Source of the DNA: CAYZRY01 sp964481005
GTDB taxonomy: Bacteria; Bacillota_I; Bacilli_A; RF39; UBA660
Direction: 5' to 3'
NCBI GenBank assembly: GCA_964481005.1
Contig: CAYZRY010000017.1
Location: 1-12,703, forward strand
DNA length: 12,703 bases
Numbering within the stretch: the first letter of the stretch is position 1; each line of letters opens with the position of its first letter. Under the pieces are notes generated by a model. That model searched no databases. It saw only the letters and a program-made list of their open reading frames with translations, and was not told the DNA's origin. Both the position numbers and the translations under genes were made by a program. Shown here in pieces: positions 1 to 7,074 of this stretch.

Positions 1-88
1 ACCTATCCACCCTACGGTTAAAGTTCATTTTTTAGATTTTATACGCTCGAGGCATGTGGAGTGTGTAGTTTTACTACAAGCAAAATAG
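1..88 (+). CDS. C-terminal end of an upstream gene, possibly an RlmD/TrmA-type RNA uracil methyltransferase (partial)
   Basis: A reading frame is open from base 2 to the TAG at 86-88 and encodes about 28 residues. The end contains HVECVVLLQAK. The string HVExVxLL close to the C-terminus is what I know from RlmD/RumA/TrmA class I SAM-dependent RNA (uracil-5-) methyltransferases, where it follows a D-x-F-P-x-T segment. Here an Asp-Phe lies just before it, but the Pro-x-Thr is absent and the spacing is one residue shorter, so the family call is tentative. No start is visible, so the gene enters from the left. It ends 14 bases before the pirin start with no terminator between them, so the two are probably cotranscribed. 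Confidence 0.4.
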   Translation, partial: PIHPTVKVHFLDFIRSRHVECVVLLQAK

Positions 89-102
89 ATAAGGAGTAAT
101 AA

Positions 103-936
103 ATGGAAAGAAAAATAATAAATATTACTAAAGGATATAGAGCAATCGATGGAGCTGGTGTCAATTTAGTTAGAGTTTTAGGGGGACAGACTGTTTATGT
201 CTACGATCCAATTTTAATGCTAGATTCATTTGATAGTACTAATCCGGATGATTATACAGCGGGGTTTCCAACTCATCCGCATCGCGGAATAGAAACAATC
301 AGTTATGTATATAAAGGAAATATGACGCACAAAGATAGTTTGGGCAATGAAGATACAATCGGTGATGGTGAGGTGCAGTGGATGACAGCTGGTTCTGGCA
401 TTTTGCACGAAGAAAAATTGCCGGCATCAGAGCGCTTACTTGGAGTACAGCTTTGGCTTAATCTACCGGCTAAAGATAAAATGTGTGCTCCAGCTTATCA
501 AAGTATCAAAAATGAAGATATTAAAGAAATTGAAATAGAGGGTGGAAAATTAAGACTTCTGGCTGGTAAGTACAAGAATGAAGAAGGCTACAAGAGTAAG
601 TATTTACCACTTAACTACTACGATATTCATTTAGAAAATTCTTCGATTACCATCGATACAGCCGAAGATGATTCAGTAATGCTCTTTACTTTACTTGGAG
701 ATGCAACGATAGCAGGAGAAAAGGTTAGTGAAAAGTCAGCCGTTAAACTAGGTGAGGGAAGCTCTGTTACTATTTCAGCCGAAGGAAAGAGTCAGATACT
801 ATTTGTATCTTCAAAAAAACTAGCTGAACCAATTGTTTGGGGAGGACCTATTGTCATGAACAGTGAAGAAGAATTAAATCAGGCTTTTATCGATCTTAGA
901 ACAGGAAATTTCCTTCAGAAAGATATCGAATACTAA
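103..936 (+). CDS. Pirin family protein (bicupin)
   Basis: This is a 277-residue pirin-like protein, close to the usual pirin length of 280-300. The N-terminal cupin carries FPTHPHRGIET at residues 55-65 and GILHEE at 99-104. By family knowledge the iron ligands would be H58, H60, H102 and E104, and all four are present. A second cupin-like half covers about residues 165-260. Bacterial pirins include quercetin 2,3-dioxygenases and proteins that bind metabolic enzymes or regulators, so the substrate cannot be inferred. No signal peptide is seen, so it is cytosolic. The start is fixed by AAGGAG at 91-96, six bases before the ATG. The gene follows the partial upstream gene by 14 bases and is closed by a hairpin terminator whose stem overlaps its stop codon. 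Confidence 0.88.
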   Translation: MERKIINITKGYRAIDGAGVNLVRVLGGQTVYVYDPILMLDSFDSTNPDDYTAGFPTHPHRGIETISYVYKGNMTHKDSLGNEDTIGDGEVQWMTAGSGILHEEKLPASERLLGVQLWLNLPAKDKMCAPAYQSIKNEDIKEIEIEGGKLRLLAGKYKNEEGYKSKYLPLNYYDIHLENSSITIDTAEDDSVMLFTLLGDATIAGEKVSEKSAVKLGEGSSVTISAEGKSQILFVSSKKLAEPIVWGGPIVMNSEEELNQAFIDLRTGNFLQKDIEY

Positions 937-961
937 AAAAGAAGTTATACTTCTTTTTTTA
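935..961 (+). terminator. Intrinsic terminator after the pirin gene
   Basis: AAAAAAGAAG pairs with CTTCTTTTTT around the loop TTATA, and the 3' arm is itself the T-tract. The A-rich 5' arm means it could work weakly in both directions. It starts inside the TAA stop of the pirin gene. Confidence 0.8.
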
Positions 962-985
962 GTTAAACATGGTATATAAACAATC

Positions 986-1014
986 TTGCTAAGATATATC
1001 TTTTATGTTAGAAT
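986..1014 (+). promoter_or_regulatory. SigA-type promoter for tRNA-Glu (and probably ttcA)
   Basis: TTGCTA at 986-991 and TAGAAT at 1009-1014 are separated by 17 bases. TGT directly before the -10 gives an extended -10. Initiation would fall near 1021, about 20 bases before the tRNA 5' end. Confidence 0.65.
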
Positions 1015-1039
1015 TATTATTGTCATTTTAGATATATTT

Positions 1040-1115
1040 GGCTTGTTGGTGAAGTGGTTAACACATAGCCCTCTCAAGGCTACATCCGCGGGTTCGAACC
1101 CCGTACAAGCTACCA
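1040..1115 (+). tRNA. tRNA-Glu(CTC)
   Basis: A full 76-nt cloverleaf with encoded CCA. The acceptor arm GGCTTGT pairs with ACAAGCT (one G-T pair), followed by discriminator A and CCA. The D loop contains GGTT. The anticodon stem TAGCC/GGCTA closes the loop CTCTCAA with anticodon CTC at 1073-1075. The T arm is GCGGG-TTCGAAC-CCCGT. CTC reads the GAG codon. Many AT-rich Bacillota carry only the TTC isoacceptor, so this is an extra, dedicated GAG decoder. Base 32 is C, the position thiolated by TtcA in other tRNAs, and a ttcA homologue lies immediately downstream. Confidence 0.95.
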
Positions 1116-1126
1116 AGTATCAACTT

Positions 1127-1157
1127 GCTAGAAACTATGTTTCTAGCTTTATTTTAG
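1127..1157 (+). terminator. Hairpin with weak T-tract between tRNA-Glu and ttcA (terminator, attenuator or processing site)
   Basis: GCTAGAAAC (1127-1135) pairs perfectly with GTTTCTAGC (1139-1147) around the triloop TAT, followed by TTTATTTTAG. The stem is strong (9 bp), but the T-run is interrupted and runs almost into the ttcA RBS. I see no promoter between 1116 and 1164, so total termination here would leave ttcA without expression. Partial termination or an RNase processing site is therefore more likely. Confidence 0.6.
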
Positions 1158-1164
1158 AGGTAAT

Positions 1165-1986
1165 ATGGAAAAGTGGGAAGAAATAGAAAGATCGATTATC
1201 AAGAAGTATCGTAAACTTATCTGGAGTCGTTTTATCAGAGCTGTGAAGAACTATCAGTTAATTAGTGAAGGTGACAAAGTAATGGTCTGTATCTCGGGAG
1301 GTAAAGATTCTTTTTTACTGGCTAAGTGCATTCAAGAGTTAATTCGTCACAGTCAAATTAAATTCGAAGCAAGATTCGTAGTCATGGATCCAGGATATCG
1401 CCAGGCTAACATCGATTTGATCAATGCTAATGCCAAGGAAATGAATATTCCAATCGAAGTATTTAAAAGTGATATCTTCGAAGTAGTTGAAACAATCGAG
1501 AAGAATCCTTGTTATATGTGCGCTAGAATGAGAAGAGGATTTCTCTATGACAAAGCGCAGGAACTAGGTTGCAATAAGATTGCCTTAGGTCATCATTTCG
1601 ACGATGTCATTGAGACCACTCTCCTTAGTATGTTTTATGGTTCTGAAGTTAAGACGATGATGCCAAAGCTGCACAGTCAAAACTTCGAAGGATTAGAACT
1701 AATTAGACCACTTTACTTTGTCAAAGAAGAAGATATTATATCTTGGTCTAGACACAATCAGTTATCCTTTCTTAACTGTGCTTGTCGCTTTACAGAGATG
1801 GCTGAGACAGGGGATATCGAAAGTAAACGAAAAGAGATTAAAGAACTGATCAAAAACTATAAAAAGATCAATCCTAATATTGACTATAATATTTTTAAGA
1901 GTATGGAAAACGTCAATATTGAAGCAGTTCTTGGCTATAAAAGAGGTAAAGAAAAAACATCATTTTTAGATGATTATGACAAATAA
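1165..1986 (+). CDS. ttcA: TtcA-family tRNA thiolation enzyme (tRNA 2-thiocytidine synthetase-like)
   Basis: This 273-residue cytosolic protein is a PP-loop ATPase of the TtcA family. The ATP-binding motif SGGKDS is at residues 44-49. The paired cysteines PCYMC (C116, C119) and a later cysteine pair NCAC (C205, C207) are the kind that bind the Fe-S cluster. LGHHFDDVIETTL is at 141-153. In E. coli, TtcA thiolates C32 of certain Arg and Ser tRNAs; the Bacillota branch is less characterised, so the substrate here is inference. The start is supported by AGAGG at 1156-1160, four bases before the ATG. The gene begins 49 bases after tRNA-Glu with no promoter of its own that I can see. It converges on glmS and shares a two-way terminator with it. 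Confidence 0.88.
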   Translation: MEKWEEIERSIIKKYRKLIWSRFIRAVKNYQLISEGDKVMVCISGGKDSFLLAKCIQELIRHSQIKFEARFVVMDPGYRQANIDLINANAKEMNIPIEVFKSDIFEVVETIEKNPCYMCARMRRGFLYDKAQELGCNKIALGHHFDDVIETTLLSMFYGSEVKTMMPKLHSQNFEGLELIRPLYFVKEEDIISWSRHNQLSFLNCACRFTEMAETGDIESKRKEIKELIKNYKKINPNIDYNIFKSMENVNIEAVLGYKRGKEKTSFLDDYDK

Positions 1987-2010
1987 AAAAAGACATAAGT
2001 CTTTTTTTAT
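1985..2010. terminator. Two-way intrinsic terminator between ttcA and glmS
   Basis: AAAAAAAGAC (1985-1994) pairs perfectly with GTCTTTTTTT (1999-2008) around the loop ATAA. On each strand the 3' arm is a T-tract, so it can end both the rightward ttcA transcript and the leftward glmS transcript. Confidence 0.85.
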
Positions 2011-3809
2011 TATTCAACTGTTACTGATTTAGCTAAGTTTCTTGGTTGATCGATATCACAACCCTTTAGTTTAGCTACTTCATAAGCAATTATTTGTAAT
2101 GGTATAACCATGACTAGTGGCATAAGTAGGGGATTGATATCATTTAAAATAATATTTTGATCTCCCTTTATTTTTTTACTAATACTTTTACTTGTAATTA
2201 GTAATACTTTAGCATTTCTACTCATGACTTCTTTGATGTTACTAATTGTTTTATCAGCAATTTTTTCATCACTAATAATGGCAATTACTGGAGTATTTTC
2301 GGTAACTAGTGAAATAGTTCCATGTTTTAATTCTCCGGCTGCATAAGCTTCACTATGAATGTAAGAAATCTCTTTTAATTTTAGAGCTCCCTCTAATGAC
2401 AGGTAGTAGTCTATACCTCTTCCAATAAAGAAAACTGATAGACTGTTTACTAAGGTTCTTGCAATCACCGAGTAGTCTTGGGCAATCACTTCTTTGATAA
2501 TTTTCTTTAAACTATGTAACTCTTTTTGAAAATTCTGTACATCATTATCACTTAGTTTCTGCCTAACATAGGCTCCTTTAATAGCTAAGAGGATAAAACA
2601 GGCAATTTGGGCGAAGTAAGCTTTAGTTGTAGCCACGGCTATTTCGATTCCTGCTTCGATTGGCATGACATATTTTGCTTCTCTAGCAATCGATGATGTC
2701 TTGACGTTGACCACGGCCAAAGTATCTATTTTTGCTTCGTTAACTCGCCTTAGAGCTGCTAGCGTATCCGCAGTCTCACCAGACTGTGAAACAACTATCA
2801 CTAGTGTTTTCTTATCGATAAATAACTTGTTATAACGATATTCTGAGGCAATATGACAAGATACCGGAATATCAATCATTTCTTCGATTAAATATTTAGC
2901 TACAAGCCCAGTATGATAGGCACTACCACAAGCAACTATATCTATTTTTTGATATTTACTTATATCAAAGACGGACTTCTTTAAAGAATCTAAGTCACTA
3001 AAGTAAGTATTTAGTATTCTATCTAGGACTAATGCTTGTTCATTTATCTCTTTAATCATGTAATGCTCGTAAGAGCCTTTTTCTATTTTTTCATAATCTC
3101 CATCAAACTGATTAACTTTGCTTTTTACTTCTTTTCCATCTTTGAAAGTATGATATCCTTTTGGACTAACTTCTAAATATTCTTTTTCATTTAATAAGAT
3201 ATATTTATTAGTATATTTAAGGACCGCTGGTATATCACTAGCTAAATAATAATTGTTATCTCCGATGGCTAGAATCAGTGGACTTCCATTTCTGATAGCA
3301 TATAACTTATCATGTTCATCTTCATTTATGATAGCTAGAGCGTAAGAACCGGTCAAAGTATCAGTTAACTTATTTAAAGCTTTTAACATATCTTTTTCTT
3401 GCTCATATAGATCATCTAATTGGGCTGCTACTACTTCAGTATCGGTCTGACTTTTAAAGCTGTATCCCTTTTTTATGAGTTCATTTTTTAACTCTTCATA
3501 ATTTTCTACAATTCCATTATGAACAACTGTTATTTTTCCTTGTCGATGGGGATGAGAGTTGGTTTCATCTACTTTACCATGAGTTGCCCATCTTGTATGA
3601 CCAATACCTAAATTACAGGCAACACTGGTATCTATTTTTTCTTCAAGTATTTTTATTTTTCCAACTGATTTTATAATTTCTAATATATTTTTGTTTAAAT
3701 AGGCAAGACCTGCGGAATCATATCCGCGATATTCAAGAGACTTGAGTCCATCAATTAAGTACTCAAGTGCTTTGTCATCTCTGCCTATATATCCTACAAT
3801 TCCACACAT
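2010..3809 (-). CDS. glmS: Glutamine--fructose-6-phosphate aminotransferase (isomerizing)
   Basis: GlmS makes glucosamine-6-phosphate and glutamate from fructose-6-phosphate and glutamine, the first committed step to UDP-GlcNAc and peptidoglycan. At 599 residues it is the normal family length. The protein begins MCGIVGYIG, so C2 is the glutaminase nucleophile. The glutaminase domain (about 1-235) has GHTRWATHG at 70-78 and NGIVENYEEL at 98-107. Two SIS sugar-isomerase domains follow: CGSAYHTG at 294-301 with SQSGETADT at 341-349, then KEISYIHSEAYAAGELKHG at 479-497. The C-terminus QPRNLAKSVTVE is the conserved GlmS ending that closes the sugar site. AAAGGAA at 3820-3826 serves as RBS, about 10 bases before the start. 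Expression is very likely controlled by the glmS ribozyme directly upstream. Confidence 0.98.
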   Translation of the reverse strand: MCGIVGYIGRDDKALEYLIDGLKSLEYRGYDSAGLAYLNKNILEIIKSVGKIKILEEKIDTSVACNLGIGHTRWATHGKVDETNSHPHRQGKITVVHNGIVENYEELKNELIKKGYSFKSQTDTEVVAAQLDDLYEQEKDMLKALNKLTDTLTGSYALAIINEDEHDKLYAIRNGSPLILAIGDNNYYLASDIPAVLKYTNKYILLNEKEYLEVSPKGYHTFKDGKEVKSKVNQFDGDYEKIEKGSYEHYMIKEINEQALVLDRILNTYFSDLDSLKKSVFDISKYQKIDIVACGSAYHTGLVAKYLIEEMIDIPVSCHIASEYRYNKLFIDKKTLVIVVSQSGETADTLAALRRVNEAKIDTLAVVNVKTSSIAREAKYVMPIEAGIEIAVATTKAYFAQIACFILLAIKGAYVRQKLSDNDVQNFQKELHSLKKIIKEVIAQDYSVIARTLVNSLSVFFIGRGIDYYLSLEGALKLKEISYIHSEAYAAGELKHGTISLVTENTPVIAIISDEKIADKTISNIKEVMSRNAKVLLITSKSISKKIKGDQNIILNDINPLLMPLVMVIPLQIIAYEVAKLKGCDIDQPRNLAKSVTVE

Positions 3810-3828
3810 ATATATGCAGTTCCTTTCA

Positions 3829-3962
3829 TTAGCGGTAAATAAGTCTCTGTTACAATTTCAATTTTGCTTTTTAAACTCATTCTCCAAGGCCGCTTACCTT
3901 GCACTGGGATCCGCTGAAAACTCGACACCCAATGTTCCTCGTCAGCATTATGCTCATGCGCT
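3829..3962 (-). ncRNA. glmS ribozyme/riboswitch in the glmS 5' leader
   Basis: On the minus strand the leader reads A-GCGC, then GACGAGG (3937-3943), GTCGAG, TCAGCGGATCCC and a TTTAAAAAG...ACAGAG segment, in the order of the glmS ribozyme core. Cleavage by family precedent would be between A at 3962 and G at 3961. Pairings I can draw: P2 CATTGGG (3928-3934) with CCCAGTG (3902-3908); P3 CAAGG (3897-3901) with CCTTG (3885-3889); P4 AATGAGT (3875-3881) with ACTTATT (3838-3844); and the P3.1 pseudoknot, P3-loop AGCGG (3890-3894) with CCGCT (3831-3835). P1 is reduced to a tiny AGC/GCT hairpin. Glucosamine-6-phosphate activates this ribozyme class, and cleavage destabilises glmS mRNA. The 3' edge lies only a few bases before the glmS RBS. 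Confidence 0.93.
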
Positions 3963-4001
3963 AGATAGGTACTTTCCTCCACTAGGACCAATCTTTATTT
4001 A

Positions 4002-4030
4002 AGTATATTTTAATAATGGTTTATCTACAA
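4002..4030 (-). promoter_or_regulatory. SigA-type promoter for glmS
   Basis: Read on the minus strand, TTGTAG (4025-4030) and TATACT (4002-4007) are separated by exactly 17 bases. Transcription should start near 3995, giving about 33 nt before the ribozyme cleavage site and a leader of about 185 nt. Confidence 0.75.
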
Positions 4031-4080
4031 TATTTTTTACAAAAATATACAATAATTTTTTATGTAAAGTGTTATATTCT

Positions 4081-4098
4081 ACATTGTGCACCCAATGT
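4081..4098. promoter_or_regulatory. Inverted repeat overlapping the upstream promoter region of the five-gene operon (possible operator)
   Basis: ACATTG (4081-4086) and CAATGT (4093-4098) are perfect inverted arms around the six-base spacer TGCACC. The element sits in the -35 region of the operon promoter, a position where a dimeric repressor or activator would bind. No regulator gene lies next to it. Confidence 0.35.
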
Positions 4099-4105
4099 TA
4101 AATTA

Positions 4106-4114
4106 TGTTATAAT
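4106..4114 (+). promoter_or_regulatory. Extended -10 promoter for the five-gene membrane operon
   Basis: TGTTATAAT at 4106-4114 is a perfect extended -10 (TGn plus TATAAT). The best -35 candidate, TTGTGC at 4084-4089, is 19 bases away and lies within the inverted repeat. Initiation near 4121 would leave a leader of only about a dozen bases before the ATG at 4133. Confidence 0.7.
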
Positions 4115-4132
4115 TATTATATTGAGGATAGT

Positions 4133-4927
4133 ATGAAGAAAAAAAGAGGAAGACGTAAAAATAAATCGATTATTTTACCGATACTAATGCTTATGTTAGT
4201 TCTTTCGCTTTGTATGAGTATTTCATATGCTATTTTATCTAAAAAATTAAATTTAACTGGTAATATTACGCTTGCGAAGAAAGTTAGTGCCGAAGAGCAT
4301 ATAGCTAGTGTTTTAGGGCCTGCTGCTAACAGTAATAACTATGGTTTTAACATGGTAGGTAATGTTTATTTCTTTGCTGGAAAAAGCGCTAATAATTATT
4401 TTAAACTAGGAACACAATCGACCTTATGGAGAATAGTTAGTATCGATAGTGCTGGTATTAGATTAATCAGGGATTACGATGCCAGTATTACTTCGAACTG
4501 GACAGGAAGTAACAGTAGCTGGGCCGATTCAAATGCCCTGGCAACACTGAAAACTTGGTATAACAATAATTTATTATCATATCAATCGATGATTGTTCAA
4601 AATCCAAGTTTTACAATCGGTGAAGTTCGTACTAATAAGCCCGCTGAATTTACAACTTCCTATGTATATAATGGAGCACCTATTGGGATGATTGATACAG
4701 TTGAATTCAGCCGTAGTAATTCTGGAGGAAGCTGGATGACAGGAAGTTATACTTTCTGGACAACAACCAGTATTAGACTGACAGTTAATGCTTTTAGAAT
4801 CAATGAAAGTGGTAAACCATTTTCCAGTTCGAAAGTAAGTAGCTTTGCCTTAAGACCGGTCATTGTCATCAAAGATCTTAAGGGAATGACAGGGTCAGGT
4901 ACAAGCACCGATCCATTTAAATTTTAA
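4133..4927 (+). CDS. Secreted or membrane-anchored protein with DUF6273-like domain
   Basis: This is a 264-residue exported protein. The N-terminus has a basic stretch (residues 2-11, KKKRGRRKNK), a hydrophobic core (about 12-30) and SYA at 31-33, a plausible signal peptidase I site. The sequence just after it, ILSKKLNLTGNITL, resembles the start of TasA/SipW-type exported proteins. The body contains LWRIVSIDSAGIRLIRD (98-114) and ends with SFALRPVIVIKD (237-248) and GTSTDPF, features of DUF6273-like surface proteins of uncultured gut bacteria; that match is from memory. There are no cysteines in the mature part. I chose the ATG at 4133 because GAGGA lies at 4124-4128 and the signal peptide starts there. 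An in-frame ATG at 4016 would lie upstream of the promoter. First gene of the operon; the next begins 8 bases after its stop. Confidence 0.75.
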   Translation: MKKKRGRRKNKSIILPILMLMLVLSLCMSISYAILSKKLNLTGNITLAKKVSAEEHIASVLGPAANSNNYGFNMVGNVYFFAGKSANNYFKLGTQSTLWRIVSIDSAGIRLIRDYDASITSNWTGSNSSWADSNALATLKTWYNNNLLSYQSMIVQNPSFTIGEVRTNKPAEFTTSYVYNGAPIGMIDTVEFSRSNSGGSWMTGSYTFWTTTSIRLTVNAFRINESGKPFSSSKVSSFALRPVIVIKDLKGMTGSGTSTDPFKF

Positions 4928-4935
4928 GGAGTCAT

Positions 4936-6486
4936 ATGAAAAAAACAGTAGTTTTCCTAGCTAATGGCTTTGGAATAGAAAGTAAAACAACAACATATAA
5001 CATTGGTGATATTACTCCAAATATCGTCAAGTTTAATAATGAATATTTATCGACAACGCTTCTTTCCAGTGGTAAAGAAGTATGTTTCTCAAATTCAGTT
5101 TCAGCTGATTTTCAAACTGGTTATAGAGCCTTTTCGACAACAGGAAAAATAATTACTCCCGAAAAGATGCTCGATGAAGCTATCGAGTACAAGCGCTTTA
5201 TTAATGAAGCTTTGATGGATAGCATTAACTTTGCCGCCGGCAATAAATCGAAGTTACACATTTTGTTTACCTTAGGTAACAAGATATCTTACACATCACT
5301 CGATCATTTGAAAGAATATATTTTAGCCGCTAATAAAGCCCAGGTCAAAGAGATATGTATCCATTTGGTCTTTGGTATTAACTCCGATCCAAATGTCCGT
5401 TATGCCAAAGATACAATCAAAGTTATGAATAGATTGCTCGAACCATGTAAGAACTGGTCGATAGTCTCAGGCGTCGGAATAAGAAATCTAGATGAAAGAG
5501 CAAGCGTTGAACAATTAGCTAAGTACTATCGCATTAACACAACAACCGTAGCCGAAGTTTGGCCAGACCCAGTCGAAGTCTTAGAATCACGTTATAAGAG
5601 TGAAATAAGAGACGAAGACATGCAGCCATTTCTAACTAGTCGAAGATTGGTCTACGAGGATAATGACAGTATTTTCATCTTTAACTACGAACAGTTATCA
5701 ATTGAGAAATACTTAAGTATGATAACTTATCCAGATCAAGTATTCTCTTACGGCTTTTTGCCAAAGAACATCCGTATTTCATCGATGTTTCCAATCAAAT
5801 CAAATACTAAGTTAGCTTATGCTTATCAGTATTCGTTGCCAGATATATACTTTGCTAAACAGCTTGAGAAATATGATAAAAAAATTAGCTTTATCGGCGA
5901 TGTAAATCGCATTGCTTATATCAGTGATATTCTAAATGGATACCGCGAGAAGAGTCCAGTAATTGAGTTTAAGGCCTATAATCTAACTGAAAATGCTATT
6001 GCTGAAACAACCGCAGCCCTCATCCAAGAAATAAATACTGGTCAAAATGAACTGATATTTGCTGATTACAATGCTATGCATATGTATAAACAAAATGAAG
6101 TGGGGACTATCATCGACAACTTTAAAAAAATAGACGAAGCCCTAGGACAGATTATTAAACTATGTCTTGAACAAGAGCATACCTTGATATTTACTTCGCT
6201 ATATGGTCTTAAAGAAGAAGTTCAAATAGATCATGTTAAGTACTTACTTAACTTCTCAGAAAAAGTTCCATTCATAATGATGGACAAAGTAAAAAGCAGA
6301 AACACGGCTTACATTTCTGGAACAACAATCAATGATCTATCATCGACAATATTTAACCAAGCAGGTATCAAAGGATTTAGATCATTCATTGTACCAAAGG
6401 GTAAAACAAAAGCCAAAAATAATATAATATATATAATATTAATATTAGTAATAGCAGCCATGATAATGGCTATGCTACTAAGATAA
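4936..6486 (+). CDS. Tail-anchored, catalytically dead homologue of cofactor-independent phosphoglycerate mutase (GpmI-like pseudoenzyme)
   Basis: This 516-residue protein can be aligned by eye with GpmI/iPGM nearly end to end. VVFLANGFG (5-13) matches LIILDGFG, so the metal-ligand Asp becomes N10. ADFQTGYRAFSTTGKII (57-73) matches MGNSEVGHLNIGAGRIV, putting Q60 at the catalytic Ser. ISYTSLDHL (117-125) matches VHSHIDHL with the substrate His as Y119. DSIFIFNYEQLS (244-255) matches DSVIFYNFRPDR without the Arg residues. FADYNAMHMYKQ (375-386) replaces FANPDMVGH, and FTSLYG (419-424) replaces ITADHGN, removing further metal ligands. Residues 497-514 form a hydrophobic tail segment with no export signal, implying a tail anchor with a cytosolic body. 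It is therefore unlikely to be a mutase; a binding or regulatory role is inference. AAGGAG at 4926-4931 overlaps the previous stop. Confidence 0.75.
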   Translation: MKKTVVFLANGFGIESKTTTYNIGDITPNIVKFNNEYLSTTLLSSGKEVCFSNSVSADFQTGYRAFSTTGKIITPEKMLDEAIEYKRFINEALMDSINFAAGNKSKLHILFTLGNKISYTSLDHLKEYILAANKAQVKEICIHLVFGINSDPNVRYAKDTIKVMNRLLEPCKNWSIVSGVGIRNLDERASVEQLAKYYRINTTTVAEVWPDPVEVLESRYKSEIRDEDMQPFLTSRRLVYEDNDSIFIFNYEQLSIEKYLSMITYPDQVFSYGFLPKNIRISSMFPIKSNTKLAYAYQYSLPDIYFAKQLEKYDKKISFIGDVNRIAYISDILNGYREKSPVIEFKAYNLTENAIAETTAALIQEINTGQNELIFADYNAMHMYKQNEVGTIIDNFKKIDEALGQIIKLCLEQEHTLIFTSLYGLKEEVQIDHVKYLLNFSEKVPFIMMDKVKSRNTAYISGTTINDLSSTIFNQAGIKGFRSFIVPKGKTKAKNNIIYIILILVIAAMIMAMLLR

Positions 6487-6495
6487 GGAGTAAAT

Positions 6496-7074
6496 ATGAA
6501 TACAGACAGTAGTAAAACATTCTACATAAGTGCTTTATTAATGATAGCTTTTCTCTTTTTTGGAAGCTTTCTCATCATGTCACCACAAGCGACAATCTCA
6601 TTTATATCTAAAAGTTTGGCAGCCTTAATTTTTCTAATATCGATGAGTGGTTTTGTAAGATACTTATTTAGAAGTGATCGAAACGTCAAAATGGATTACA
6701 ACTTGATATATGCCATTATTACCTTGATATTTGCTGCTATTTTGTTTTTGAAAGATGATGCCATTAAAATACTAATACCACCAGTACTTGGTATATTTAT
6801 GCTTATCAATACATCGATTAAAATAAATGATGCTAAAGTATTAAGACAAGATGGTAACAAGCTCTACAAAGTAGTACTGCTAATAATGATTATCGAATAT
6901 CTAAGTAGTTTTGCAGTTATCTTTAACATCTTTGGTGAAGTCTTAACAATCAATCAAATAGTAGGTATATTTGTTATATTCTATTTTGTTATTGATTTTA
7001 TTTTAGTATATTTACTTAAAGTAATTAAAGAGGGTAGTCGTTTACCTAAAGTAATTGAAGAGGTGGTTAAATAA
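6496..7074 (+). CDS. Multi-pass membrane protein, HdeD/DUF308-like
   Basis: The 192 residues form about six hydrophobic segments (near 10-30, 35-56, 67-86, 90-107, 122-145 and 150-175) with a short basic C-terminal tail. Paired hairpin helices, and a first hairpin of the type GSFLIMSP followed by a second helix, recall the DUF308/HdeD family of small membrane proteins. Motifs are weak, so the assignment is tentative and no function should be read from it. AAGGAG at 6485-6490, five bases before the ATG, fixes the start. It lies 9 bases after the pseudo-mutase gene, and its TAA stop overlaps the next start codon as TAATG, so it is tightly embedded in the operon. Confidence 0.6.
   Translation: MNTDSSKTFYISALLMIAFLFFGSFLIMSPQATISFISKSLAALIFLISMSGFVRYLFRSDRNVKMDYNLIYAIITLIFAAILFLKDDAIKILIPPVLGIFMLINTSIKINDAKVLRQDGNKLYKVVLLIMIIEYLSSFAVIFNIFGEVLTINQIVGIFVIFYFVIDFILVYLLKVIKEGSRLPKVIEEVVK

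Noticed and set aside
986..1186. 66-codon frame on the plus strand
   Set aside because: It runs through the tRNA-Glu promoter and gene and has no RBS.
3742..4002. Open frames on both strands across the glmS leader
   Set aside because: They overlap the glmS ribozyme and the start of glmS, and their composition is explained by the RNA.
4016..4132. N-terminal extension of the secreted protein from an upstream in-frame ATG at 4016
   Set aside because: It runs through the inverted repeat and the extended -10, has no RBS, and would hide the signal peptide. The ATG at 4133 has GAGGA before it.
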